Assembly (NCBI RefSeq): GCF_014648915.1
Contig: NZ_BMSA01000006.1
Location: 186,001 to 250,000 of the forward strand
Length of the DNA: 64,000 bases
Reading direction: 5' to 3'
DNA from: Streptomyces phaeofaciens
GTDB taxonomy: Bacteria; Actinomycetota; Actinomycetes; Streptomycetales; Streptomycetaceae
Shown: piece by piece, positions 23,909-31,359 of the stretch
Numbering within the stretch: the first letter of the stretch is position 1
Layout: every line of letters starts with the position of its first letter
Notes under the pieces: generated by a model
Told to the model about the DNA's origin: nothing
The model's database searches: none
What the model saw: the letters and a program-made list of their open reading frames with translations, nothing else
Program-made: the position numbers and the translations under genes

Positions 23909-25021
23909 GTGAGCAGCACCCCCGACACCGTCGACCGCGCCTTCGCGGCCGCCCTCTACGACACCGGCGACACCGCCCTCGACGCGGGCGCGTCCGTGCT
24001 CGCCGCCGACCCCGCGGCGGACGCCGAACTCGCGCGGCGCGGGGCGGAGTTCCTGGCGGCGCTGTGGCGGCGAGGATGGCAGCCCGCCGACGTCGTACGT
24101 GTCGTGCGGCGGGAGCTGGACGACGTCCACGTACGGCTGGCCGCCACGCTGATCCGGGCGCAGGCGCCGGACGACGCGGCGCGCGGCCCCCGCTGGGCGG
24201 CCCAGCTGGCGGACCTGCCCACCGGCGACCCGTCCCGCGCGGACCGCTTCTCGTACGCCACCGCCGTCCTGGAGCTGTACCGCCTGCTGCTGCGGCTGCC
24301 CGCCCTCGAACCCCTGGAAGAGCGCGGGGAACGGCGCGACGGCCGGCGCTCCGACTCCAAGATGCTCACCCGCATCCGCGCCCTGCTCGCCAAGGCGGAG
24401 GCGACCGGCTACCCGGAGGAGGCGGAGGCGCTCACCGCGAAGGCGCAGGAGCTGATGGCCCGGCACAGCGTCGACGAGGCGCTGCTGGACGCACAGGCCC
24501 CGGACCCGGACGCGCCCGGCGCCTGCCGGATCGGTGTGGAACCGCCGTACGAGCAGGCCAAGGCGGTGCTGCTGGACGTGGTCGCCGGCGCGAACCACTG
24601 CCGGGCGGTGTGGAACGAACCTTTCTGCTTCTCCACGGTCGTCGGCTTCGAGGCCGACCTGGAGGCGGTGGAACTCCTCTACACCTCACTGCTGGTGCAG
24701 GCGCACACCGCGATGACCCGGGCGGAGGCCGCCCAGCGGGCCGGCGGGCGCAGGCGGACCAAGACCTTCCGGCAGTCCTTCCTCGCGGCCTACGCCCACC
24801 GCATCGGCACGCGTCTCTCGGCCGCCGCCGAGTCCCAGGTCAGCGACGACCTTCTCCCGGTCCTCGCCACCCGGGAGGTCGCGGTCACCGACACCGCGGA
24901 CCGCATGTTCCCGGACACGGTCACCACCCGCCTGCGCGGCGTCAGCGACGAGGCGGGCTGGACCGAGGGCGCCGAGGCCGCCGACCGCGCCCAGGTCCGC
25001 CCCCGTACCCGCCTCCCCTGA
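23909..25021 (+). CDS. DUF2786 domain protein
   Basis: This 370-aa protein contains the DUF2786 signature DSKMLTRIRALLAKAEATGYPEEAEALTAKAQELMARHSVDEALL at about residues 150-195, a short helical motif found in phage-linked and actinobacterial proteins. The region after it (EPPYEQAKAVLLDVVAGANHCRAVW) is also conserved in actinobacterial members. No catalytic motif or signal peptide is clear. GTG 23909 lacks a good Shine-Dalgarno site; GTG 23858 in the same frame would sit 5 nt after a promoter -10 and give a leaderless 387-aa form, but that stretch has weaker codon bias. It shares its promoter region with the ClpN/HTH gene. Confidence 0.82.
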   Translation: MSSTPDTVDRAFAAALYDTGDTALDAGASVLAADPAADAELARRGAEFLAALWRRGWQPADVVRVVRRELDDVHVRLAATLIRAQAPDDAARGPRWAAQLADLPTGDPSRADRFSYATAVLELYRLLLRLPALEPLEERGERRDGRRSDSKMLTRIRALLAKAEATGYPEEAEALTAKAQELMARHSVDEALLDAQAPDPDAPGACRIGVEPPYEQAKAVLLDVVAGANHCRAVWNEPFCFSTVVGFEADLEAVELLYTSLLVQAHTAMTRAEAAQRAGGRRRTKTFRQSFLAAYAHRIGTRLSAAAESQVSDDLLPVLATREVAVTDTADRMFPDTVTTRLRGVSDEAGWTEGAEAADRAQVRPRTRLP

Positions 25022-25033
25022 GCCACCGGCGCG

Positions 25034-25564
25034 TCAGTCGCCCGCCTGCTGGAACCCGCTCACCGAGGCCTCCGGCGCGTCGCCGTCGCTCTTCAGCGCC
25101 ACATCGCCGTACGACCAGTCGAAGCTCGCCGTCCTGGTGGCGCCCGGCAGGCTGTACTTCACCGTCTCGACGGCGAGGCTCTGGTCGCCGCTCTCGCCCC
25201 GCTGGTAGGTGATCGTGAACGAGGTGGTGCCCTGCTTCGCGAGCGTCAGCTTCTGCGCCTCGGCGGCCGGGTCGCCGGCGACGGTCGCCGAGGTGCCGCC
25301 CGCGACGAGTGCGACGCCGGGGAAGCCGTCGAGGGTGCACTCGGGGCCCTTGTTGGTCAGGGTGACGGTGACGTTGCCGCTGTCCCCGGCGGTGGGGGCG
25401 GCGTTGGCGGCCACGTCCTGGGTCAGGTCGCCGGCGGCGCAGGCGGAACCGGCGGCCTTGCCCGCGCCGCCGCCCGATCCCTCCGAGCCGCCGTCGTCGC
25501 TGGAGCAGGCGGTGAGGAGGAGGGCCGCGGCGAGAGCGGTGACGGTGATCGGAACGGCGCGCAT
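25034..25564 (-). CDS. DUF4232-type lipoprotein
   Basis: This is a 176-aa exported lipoprotein. The signal peptide MRAVPITVTALAAALLLTAC ends in a lipobox (LTAC) followed by Ser/Asp/Gly. The mature part begins with a low-complexity tether and a beta-sandwich like DUF4232, with ECTLDGFPGVALV near residue 90 and SFTITYQRGESGD. Such Streptomyces proteins sit on the outer face of the membrane; function unknown. ATG 25564 has AGGGGA 6 nt upstream. A second lipoprotein gene lies upstream in the same direction, 114 bp away. Confidence 0.88.
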   Translation of the reverse strand: MRAVPITVTALAAALLLTACSSDDGGSEGSGGGAGKAAGSACAAGDLTQDVAANAAPTAGDSGNVTVTLTNKGPECTLDGFPGVALVAGGTSATVAGDPAAEAQKLTLAKQGTTSFTITYQRGESGDQSLAVETVKYSLPGATRTASFDWSYGDVALKSDGDAPEASVSGFQQAGD

Positions 25565-25678
25565 GAAGGGTCCCCTGACGTTCGTGACGGTGCTCGAAGG
25601 ATCATCACGCACGCGTGCGGCGGATCGTTGCGCACCCCCGCCCCCGACCACCCGCAGGAGTGGGTGCGGGCCGGGCCT

Positions 25679-26185
25679 TTACCCCAGCCCCGCCGTCGGC
25701 AGCCCCGAAGGCCACTGGCCGCCCTCCGCCTTGGCGTACGTCTCCTTGCCGGCCGCGCCCTCCCAGGTGACCTGGAGCGCGTCGCCGTCGGCGGAGTCCA
25801 CCATGCCGACGGTGCGGTCCTTGGAGCCGGTCGTGCAGGTGAGGCGGATCATCTGCATGCCCCCCTCCTGTCCGGCGGTTCCGCTGCACACGGTCCCGCC
25901 GGTCGCGAAGAGGGCGGCCTGCTTCCCGGTGATGATCAGCGCGACGGCCTTGCCGTCCGCCGTGGCCAGCCAGCTGCCCTCCAGCTCGCCGGCGGCCTCG
26001 GGTGTCGCCCCGCCCACGCCCCCGGTGTCCGCCGTGGCCGTGGCGGACGGTGTGGCCGAGGAGCCGTCGTCCGAGCCGCCGTCGTCGCTGCATCCGGTCA
26101 GCGCGAGCGCGCCGGCCAGTGCGGCGGCCCAGACCACGGCCCGCACCGGTCGCCGGGACGTGCGCGAGAAGATCGCCGAAGTCAC
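25679..26185 (-). CDS. Small lipoprotein of unknown function
   Basis: The 168-aa product starts at GTG 26185 (GGGAG 8 nt upstream). A twin-Arg-like basic start (RTSRRPVRAV), a hydrophobic run and the lipobox ALTGC mark a lipoprotein signal peptide. A Ser/Asp/Thr-rich tether precedes a small beta-rich domain (LEGSWLATADGKAVALIITGKQAALF) with one likely disulfide (VCSGTAG and LTCTTG). I do not recognise the family. It is followed by the DUF4232 lipoprotein gene. Confidence 0.82.
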   Translation of the reverse strand: MTSAIFSRTSRRPVRAVVWAAALAGALALTGCSDDGGSDDGSSATPSATATADTGGVGGATPEAAGELEGSWLATADGKAVALIITGKQAALFATGGTVCSGTAGQEGGMQMIRLTCTTGSKDRTVGMVDSADGDALQVTWEGAAGKETYAKAEGGQWPSGLPTAGLG

Positions 26186-26850
26186 TGCGGGCTCCCAAGC
26201 TCTAGCCGGACGGAAAGTCCGCAGCAAGCTACCAGCACGCCTTGGCAGAACCCTGGGGACGGCCTGGGTGAAGCACCACCGCCGCCTCCTGGACCCGTGC
26301 CGCGGTGCCTGACCGGAACCCTTCCCGTGGCCGTACGACGGGCCCGGCATTCGTACGAGTGAACACACGCCACCCGTCCAGCACCTCTGGACGACTCTCT
26401 GCGCCCCACACCCGCCGAAAGCCGGATGCCGGTCGGGCCGTGGCACCGGGCCACTCCTCGCCTCCGTGGACGACCCGCGTGTCGTACACGGAGGCGGGTG
26501 CGTATCGCGTCCGGCCGGAGCGGGCCGGGCCTCGCCCGGTCCCTCCCGGCCGTCCCGGGGCCGTCGCCCTCCACATCTCCCGACGGGGGATACGGAACCG
26601 CCACATCCGGAGGTTCCGCCTACTGTTCGGAGCGGATGACGGGCGTCCGCGGGAGGGGTACCCCCGCAGCACAGCGCGGTGACGGGCGTACGCTCCCGGC
26701 AGCCGAACCGTTGCCGTACCGACGGAACACGACGGCCGTGCCGCGCGTCTGTTCCTAGTGCACGAGTGGTTCGATCCGAACTACTTCACCGGTCCGACAG
26801 GCCGACGAGTCGGGTAAAGCGGGCGTCAACCCTGTAACCACGCAAGCACC
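26186..26850. other. Long gap without a supported gene
   Basis: This stretch lies between the lipoprotein start and the DUF397 operator. Open frames exist on both strands, but none has conserved motifs, a ribosome-binding site or good codon bias. The visible structure is one long hairpin at 26461-26494. Confidence 0.5.
26461..26494. other. Isolated strong hairpin in a gene-free region
   Basis: Arms of 14 bp (CCTCCGTGGACGAC and GTCGTACACGGAGG, one mismatch) enclose a 6-nt loop. There is no adjacent gene end to explain it as a terminator and no U tract. It could be part of a small RNA or an operator; direction is not known. Confidence 0.45.
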
Positions 26851-26901
26851 CCGCGTGCACGTGCATCTGCTCATGCAAGTGCACGTGAACGGGGCTATGA
26901 T
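26851..26901 (+). promoter_or_regulatory. Long dyad operator and -10 upstream of the DUF397 gene
   Basis: Arms 26851-26866 and 26873-26888 (16 bp, three mismatches, 6-bp centre CTGCTC) contain two CACGTG cores 24 bp apart (26858-26863 and 26882-26887). TATGAT at 26896-26901 is a good -10; the right arm covers the -35 position. A regulator bound here would act on the DUF397 gene at 26964. Seventeen bases of this element recur at 27917-27933 in the divergent region of the linked ATPase and XRE genes. Confidence 0.65.
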
Positions 26902-26963
26902 CCGGGACAGTTGACCACGGCACCAATGGCCACACGAGCCAGTGCACCACCAGGGAGCGACCT

Positions 26964-27224
26964 GTGGACCACCACGTTGACGGGGGGCACGACGTGTACA
27001 ACGGCATGACGGCCACACAGTTGTCCGGGGTTGCCTGGCAGAAGAGCCGGCACAGCAACTCGCAGGGGTCCTGCGTGGAGTTCGCGCGACTGCCGGGCGG
27101 TGACGTGGCCGTGCGCAACTCGCGGTTCCCGGACGGTCCCGCGCTCGTCTACACGCGGGCCGAGATCGAGGCGATGCTCCTGGGCATCAAGGACGGCGAG
27201 TTCGACCACCTGATCGCGAGCTGA
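26964..27224 (+). CDS. DUF397 domain protein
   Basis: This 86-aa protein has the DUF397 core GVAWQKSRHSNSQGSCVEFARLPGGDVAVRNSRFPDGPALVYTRAEIEAML. GTG 26964 follows GGGAG by about 7 nt. An His-rich, charged start (DHHVDGGHDVYNGM) precedes the core. It belongs to a three-gene module with the leftward ATPase at 27329-27832 and the rightward XRE regulator at 28151; unlike the first module, the DUF397 gene is not adjacent to its XRE gene but shares an operator sequence with it. Confidence 0.9.
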   Translation: MDHHVDGGHDVYNGMTATQLSGVAWQKSRHSNSQGSCVEFARLPGGDVAVRNSRFPDGPALVYTRAEIEAMLLGIKDGEFDHLIAS

Positions 27225-27297
27225 CGTCCCGGCCTCCGGCGCGAGGCCCGGCGGGAAATTCTGTGCGGATCACCGCAAAACGGGTGCTGACGCGCGT

Positions 27298-27329
27298 AGA
27301 ACCGCGGCCCCAAAGGGTGCCGCGGTTCT
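27298..27329. terminator. Bidirectional terminator between DUF397 and ATPase genes
   Basis: Perfect 11-bp arms AGAACCGCGGC (27298-27308) and GCCGCGGTTCT (27319-27329) with a 10-nt loop lie between two convergent genes and touch the ATPase stop codon. There is no strong U tract, as is common for Streptomyces terminators. Confidence 0.75.
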
Positions 27330-27832
27330 CACTCGGCGGGCGTGTGCAGCCGGAACAGCGCCCAGACCACCTTGCCGCCCAGTGAACCGGACAGCGGGTG
27401 CCAGCCCCAGCTGTCGGCGAAGTTGTCCACCAGGAACAGGCCGCGGCCCGACTCGGCCGAGAAGTCCTCACTGTCCTGCGGCAGCGGGCTGTCGTGGCTG
27501 GGATCGCGCACCGCGCACACCAGCCGCTCGGTCCACCGCATCAGATGCAGTCGCACCGGCGGGTGCTGGTCCCCCGCGCGCGGGGTGGTGTCGGGGGACA
27601 TCCCGTGCCGCAGCGCGTTGGTCACCAGTTCCGAGACGACCAGACAGACGTCGTCGAACCGGTCGCCCACATCCCACTGGCCGAGGGTTCGTCTGGTGAA
27701 CTGCCGTGCCTCGCGCACGGCTTCGAGGCGGGCGGGAAGGGCGCAGGAGGCGGCATTGGACACGGCCGCGGGATCAAGCGGCGGAAGGCCCTGCCGTAAC
27801 GGCTCGAGCATGGTCGATCCATTCGTCCCCAT
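27329..27832 (-). CDS. RsbW-like GHKL ATPase
   Basis: This 167-aa protein is a HATPase_c_2 domain with N-box SELVTNALRHG (about residues 68-78), an AVRDPSHDSP G1 region and the GRGLFLVDNFADSWGW G2 segment. ATG 27832 has GGGAG 8 nt upstream; ATG 27811 is an alternative. Its partners are the divergent XRE-DUF5753 regulator and the convergent DUF397 gene, so it belongs to the second copy of this module in the window. An AbaA-like or anti-sigma role is suggested by family only. Confidence 0.88.
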   Translation of the reverse strand: MGTNGSTMLEPLRQGLPPLDPAAVSNAASCALPARLEAVREARQFTRRTLGQWDVGDRFDDVCLVVSELVTNALRHGMSPDTTPRAGDQHPPVRLHLMRWTERLVCAVRDPSHDSPLPQDSEDFSAESGRGLFLVDNFADSWGWHPLSGSLGGKVVWALFRLHTPAE

Positions 27833-28150
27833 GCGAGGCACTCCCGGGAGTCGCGGTCGTTGCGATGCAGCGGTGGCGCGGGACCATGGTTTCGGATGCG
27901 CACGGCGGATGCAAGGGCAGATGCACGTGCACGTGACCGAAATGGACCTCCCCGTACCGCTTCTTGGCCATTTTTTCCGCCATCTTCTCGTCCCTTCTTG
28001 GCACTTCCCTTCCCTGCCTCTCCCACTTCCCTTGCGTCGCTCTGTGCGTATCCTTTGGCTTCTTTCCATCTCTGTAATCGGACGAGTACTGCTCGAAGTG
28101 TTTTAGTGGCAGACTGCGGGGCCTGTGGACGGTTGGGGAGGCTGGCGAAC
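27833..28150. promoter_or_regulatory. Divergent control region with repeated operator word and pyrimidine tract
   Basis: This 318-bp gap separates the ATPase and XRE genes. At 27917-27933 it carries a 17-bp word that matches, in reverse orientation, part of the dyad at 26851-26888; the flanking bases extend it to two overlapping GTGCAC/CACGTG cores. From about 27955 to 28080 the plus strand is strongly pyrimidine-rich (T/C tract), and this is the most AT-rich part of the surrounding kilobases. Confidence 0.55.
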
Positions 28151-29011
28151 GTGAGCGCGGGAGAGCCCGGATCGGTGGTGCGGCGGATGCTGCTCGGTTC
28201 GCAACTACGGCGACTGCGTGAAGCACGCGGCATCACCCGCGAGGCGGCGGGTTACTCGATCCGGGCGTCGGAGTCGAAGATCAGCCGGATGGAACTGGGC
28301 CGGGTGAGCTTCAAGACCCGGGACGTGGAGGACCTGCTGACGCTGTACGGCATCACGGACGACGTGGAGCGCCAGGCGCTCGTCGGACTCGCCCGCGAGG
28401 CCAATGTCGCCGGCTGGTGGCACAGTTACTCCGACGTCCTGCCGAACTGGTTCCCCACCTACGTCGGCCTGGAGGGCGCGGCCTCCCTGATCCGTGCGTA
28501 CGAGGTGCAGTTCGTGCACGGCCTGCTCCAGACCGAGGCCTACGCCCACGCGGTCGTCAGCCGGGGCATGAAGGGCGCGAGCGCCGCCGACATCGACCGG
28601 CGCGTGGCCCTGCGCCTGGAGCGGCAGAAGTACCTGGTCGACGAGAACGCCCCCGACTTCCACATCGTCCTCGACGAGGCGGCCCTGCGCCGGCCCTACG
28701 GCAGCCGCGAGGTGATGCGCGGCCAGCTCCAGCACCTGATCGACATCTCCGAGCGGCCGAACGTACGGCTTCAGGTCATGCCGTTCAGCTTCGGCGGGCA
28801 CTCCGGGGAGTCCGGCGCCTTCACCATCCTGAGCTTCCCGGACGCCGACCTCCAGGACGTCGTCTATCTGGAACAGCTCACCAGCGCCCTCTACCTGGAC
28901 AAACGCGAGGACGTCAGCCAGTACGAGCAGGCGCTGAAGGAACTCCAGGACGACAGCCCCGGCCCCGACGAGAGCCGGGACGTGCTGCGCGGACTGATCC
29001 AGCTCTCCTAG
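28151..29011 (+). CDS. XRE-family helix-turn-helix regulator with DUF5753 domain (WhiJ/Scr1 type)
   Basis: This is a 286-aa regulator. The helix-turn-helix spans about residues 14-70 (LGSQLRRLREARGITREAAGYSIRASESKISRMELG). DUF5753 follows, with the family markers WWHSYSDVLPNWFPTYVGLE, VHGLLQTEAYAHAVV and LRLERQKYLVDENAPDFHIVLDEAALRRP. GTG 28151 has GGGGAGG about 8 nt upstream. It sits beside an ATPase and a DUF397 gene, a set known from Streptomyces developmental and antibiotic-control loci (whiJ, scr1/scr2). The likely binding site is the CACGTG-containing word that occurs on both sides of the module. Confidence 0.93.
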   Translation: MSAGEPGSVVRRMLLGSQLRRLREARGITREAAGYSIRASESKISRMELGRVSFKTRDVEDLLTLYGITDDVERQALVGLAREANVAGWWHSYSDVLPNWFPTYVGLEGAASLIRAYEVQFVHGLLQTEAYAHAVVSRGMKGASAADIDRRVALRLERQKYLVDENAPDFHIVLDEAALRRPYGSREVMRGQLQHLIDISERPNVRLQVMPFSFGGHSGESGAFTILSFPDADLQDVVYLEQLTSALYLDKREDVSQYEQALKELQDDSPGPDESRDVLRGLIQLS

Positions 29012-29049
29012 GGATTCCCCTCGGGTGGCCAAGGATTGCCACAACTCCC

Positions 29050-29079
29050 TTGAAACACACGTACGATGACGTGTGATCA
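29050..29079 (+). promoter_or_regulatory. Promoter with 20-bp palindromic operator before the aldehyde dehydrogenase gene
   Basis: TTGAAA (29050-29055) is followed directly by the perfect dyad CACACGT-6-ACGTGTG (29056-29075), and TGATCA (29074-29079) may be the -10 (18-bp spacer). The palindrome fills the spacer, so a bound repressor would block polymerase. The regulator is unknown. Confidence 0.5.
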
Positions 29080-29118
29080 GATCGTGACGTCGATCGCAGC
29101 AGGGGATTGAGGGATCAC

Positions 29119-30579
29119 ATGTCGTCCTACTTCACCGACCTGGCTCAGCAGTACATCGACGGCAAGTGGCGTCCAGGCACAGGGTCCTGGGACATCATCG
29201 ACTTCAATCCGTACGACGGCGAGAAGCTGGCCTCGATCACCATCGCCACGGCCGACGAGGTGGACCAGGCGTACCGGGCCGCCGCCCGCGCGCAGAAGGA
29301 GTGGGCCGCCACCAACGCCTACGCCCGCCGCTCGGTGTTCGAGAAGGTGCTGCGGCTGGTCGAGGAGCGCGAGGCCGAGATCAGCGAGATCCTCGTGGCC
29401 GAGGCCGGCGGCACCTTCGGGAAGGCCGCCTTCGAACTCCACCTGGCCAAGGAGTTCCTGCGCGAGTCGATCCACCTGTCGCTGCGCCCCGAGGGCCGCA
29501 TCCTGCCCTCGCCGGTCGACGGCAAGGAGAACCGCGTCTACCGCGAGCCGGTCGGCGTGGTCGGCGTGATCAGCCCCTTCAACGTGCCGTTCCTGCTGTC
29601 GCTGAAGTCCGTCGCCCCCGCGCTGGCCCTCGGCAACGGCGTGGTGCTCAAGCCGCACCAGAACACCCCGATCGCCGGCGGCACCGTGATCGCCAAGCTG
29701 TTCGAGGACGCGGGGCTGCCCCCGGGCCTGCTGAACGTGGTCGTGACCGACATAGCCGAGATCGGTGACGCCTTCCTGGAGCACCCGATCCCGCGGGTCA
29801 TCTCCTTCACCGGCTCCGACAAGGTCGGCCGGCACGTCGCCACGGTCGCCGCCTCGCACTTCAAGCGGTCCATCATCGAACTCGGCGGCAACAGCGCGTT
29901 CGTCGTCCTCGACGACGCCGACGTGGACTACGCGGTCGACGCGGCGGTCTTCAGCCGCTTCGTCCACCAGGGCCAGGTCTGCATGGCCGCCAACCGCATC
30001 CTGGTCGACCGTTCGCTCGCCGACGAGTTCACCGAGAAGTTCGTCGCCAAGGTGAGGACGCTGAAGGCCGGCGACCCGCGCGACCCGGGGACCCTCATCG
30101 GCCCGGTGATCAACTCCCAGCAGGCGGAGGCCGTGACCGGCGCCGTCACGCAGGCGATCGCCGAGGGCGCGACGGCCCTGGTGCACGGCACGACCACGGA
30201 CAACCTCGTCGAGCCGTCCGTCCTTGCCGGTCTCCCCCTCGACTCCGCCCTGCTCCAGCAGGAGGTCTTCGGCCCGGTCGTCTTCATCAACACCTTCGAC
30301 GGCGAGGAGGAGGCGGTCCGTATCGCCAACGACACGCCGTACGGCCTGAGCGGCGCCGTCCACACCGCCGACATCGAGCGGGGCGTGGCCTTCGCCAAGC
30401 GGATCGTCACGGGCATGATCCACGTCAACGACGCCACCGTCCACGACGAGCCGATCGTGCCCTTCGGCGGCGAGAAGAACTCCGGCGTGGGCCGCCTCAA
30501 CGGTGAGACGACCCTGGAGGCCTTCACCACCACCAAGTGGATCTCGGTGCAGCACGGCCGCAGCGGCTTCCCGTTCTAG
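29119..30579 (+). CDS. NAD(P)-dependent aldehyde dehydrogenase (benzaldehyde/vanillin dehydrogenase-like)
   Basis: This 486-aa protein oxidises an aldehyde to its acid. It has the FNVPFLLSLKSVAPALALGNGVVLKPH cofactor segment, the Rossmann ITFTGS-like stretch SFTGSDKVG, catalytic Glu254 in ELGGNSAF and nucleophile Cys288 in GQVCMAANR. Length and motif order are normal for the family. The sequence style (FGGEKNSGVGRLNGE, and lack of a signal peptide) is nearest to aromatic aldehyde dehydrogenases; the substrate is not certain. ATG 29119 has GAGGGA 6 nt upstream. It is followed by a strong hairpin and then the PadR gene. Confidence 0.93.
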   Translation: MSSYFTDLAQQYIDGKWRPGTGSWDIIDFNPYDGEKLASITIATADEVDQAYRAAARAQKEWAATNAYARRSVFEKVLRLVEEREAEISEILVAEAGGTFGKAAFELHLAKEFLRESIHLSLRPEGRILPSPVDGKENRVYREPVGVVGVISPFNVPFLLSLKSVAPALALGNGVVLKPHQNTPIAGGTVIAKLFEDAGLPPGLLNVVVTDIAEIGDAFLEHPIPRVISFTGSDKVGRHVATVAASHFKRSIIELGGNSAFVVLDDADVDYAVDAAVFSRFVHQGQVCMAANRILVDRSLADEFTEKFVAKVRTLKAGDPRDPGTLIGPVINSQQAEAVTGAVTQAIAEGATALVHGTTTDNLVEPSVLAGLPLDSALLQQEVFGPVVFINTFDGEEEAVRIANDTPYGLSGAVHTADIERGVAFAKRIVTGMIHVNDATVHDEPIVPFGGEKNSGVGRLNGETTLEAFTTTKWISVQHGRSGFPF

Positions 30580-30599
30580 GACGGGTCCCGGGCGGTGAC

Positions 30600-30636
30600 C
30601 CAGGGTAGGGGCGGGCGGTGCCCGCCCCTACCCTGG
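30600..30636 (+). terminator. Perfect 17-bp hairpin between aldehyde dehydrogenase and PadR genes
   Basis: Arms 30600-30616 and 30620-30636 are perfectly complementary over 17 bp with a 3-nt loop. It lies 20 bp after the dehydrogenase stop and probably ends that transcript, though no U tract follows. The right arm shares two bases with the GGAG of the PadR ribosome-binding site, so it could also reduce PadR translation on read-through mRNA. Confidence 0.75.
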
Positions 30637-30641
30637 AGCGC

Positions 30642-31283
30642 ATGTCAGCGATCCGTCTCCTCGTGCTCGGCGCGGTCCGCCAGCACGGGCGGGCCCACGG
30701 CTACCAGGTGCGCAACGACCTGGAGTACTGGGGCGCCCACGAGTGGTCCAACGCCAAGCCCGGTTCGATCTACCACGCCCTGAAGCAGATGGCCAAGCAG
30801 GGACTCCTGCACGCCCACGAGATCGCGCCGTCCACGGCCGGGGGCCCGCCGCGCACCGAGTACGAGATCACGGACACGGGCACCGAGGAGTATCTGCGGC
30901 TGCTGCGGGAGGCGCTGGTCGCGCGGGAGCACAGCATCGACATGCTCTCCGCCGCGATCGGCTTCATGGTCGACCTGGACCGCGCGGAGGCCGTGGACCT
31001 GCTCCGGGAGCGGCTGCGGGGGCTGGCCGAGTGGCGTGCCGCCGTCACCGAGCACTACGTCCCGCAGGACGGGCCCGAGAAGCTCGGCCACATCGGCGAG
31101 ATCATGAACATGTGGGTCCACACGGCCGACGGCGAGGCGGAGTGGACCAAGGGCCTGATCGAACGGATCGAGGCCGGCGCCTACACCTTCGCCGGTGAGG
31201 GCGAACCGTTCGTCGGCGTGCTGGCCGAGGACGAGGAGAATCCGTACGCGACGGGGGAGCGGCACCCCGAGGACGATCGCTGA
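30642..31283 (+). CDS. PadR-family transcriptional repressor
   Basis: This 213-aa protein has a PadR winged helix at about residues 4-85 (IRLLVLGAVRQHGRAHGYQVRNDLEYWGAHEWSNAKPGSIYHALKQMAKQGLL, EITDTGTEEYLRLL) and a C-terminal helical dimerisation part. ATG 30642 follows GGAG by 3 nt; a TACCCT 7 nt upstream could also support a leaderless start. The gene is followed by an ABC transporter operon whose promoter overlaps two copies of an 11-bp palindromic word. It most likely represses that exporter and responds to a drug-like ligand, as LmrR and related PadR proteins do. Confidence 0.93.
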   Translation: MSAIRLLVLGAVRQHGRAHGYQVRNDLEYWGAHEWSNAKPGSIYHALKQMAKQGLLHAHEIAPSTAGGPPRTEYEITDTGTEEYLRLLREALVAREHSIDMLSAAIGFMVDLDRAEAVDLLRERLRGLAEWRAAVTEHYVPQDGPEKLGHIGEIMNMWVHTADGEAEWTKGLIERIEAGAYTFAGEGEPFVGVLAEDEENPYATGERHPEDDR

Positions 31284-31340
31284 TCAAGTTTGACCAATGG
31301 GAAGGCGGGCATTATCTTCGCACCGGTAGTCAAGTTTGAC
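31284..31340 (+). promoter_or_regulatory. Exporter promoter flanked by two PadR-type operators
   Basis: TCAAGTTTGAC occurs at 31284-31294 and again at 31330-31340, 46 bp apart; the second is the core of the perfect palindrome AGTCAAGTTTGACT. Between them, TTGACC (31290-31295), a 17-bp spacer and TATCTT (31313-31318) form a near-consensus promoter whose -35 lies in the first copy; the start point would be just before the second. The arrangement suits repression by a looping or cooperative dimer pair, presumably the adjacent PadR protein. Confidence 0.8.
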
Positions 31341-31359
31341 TAACGAGGGAGTTGAGTAC

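Noticed and set aside
25180..25700. Riboswitch in the lipoprotein leaders
   Set aside because: Leaders are short, with only a small CGGAC/GTCCG stem near 26208-26225; no known aptamer pattern.
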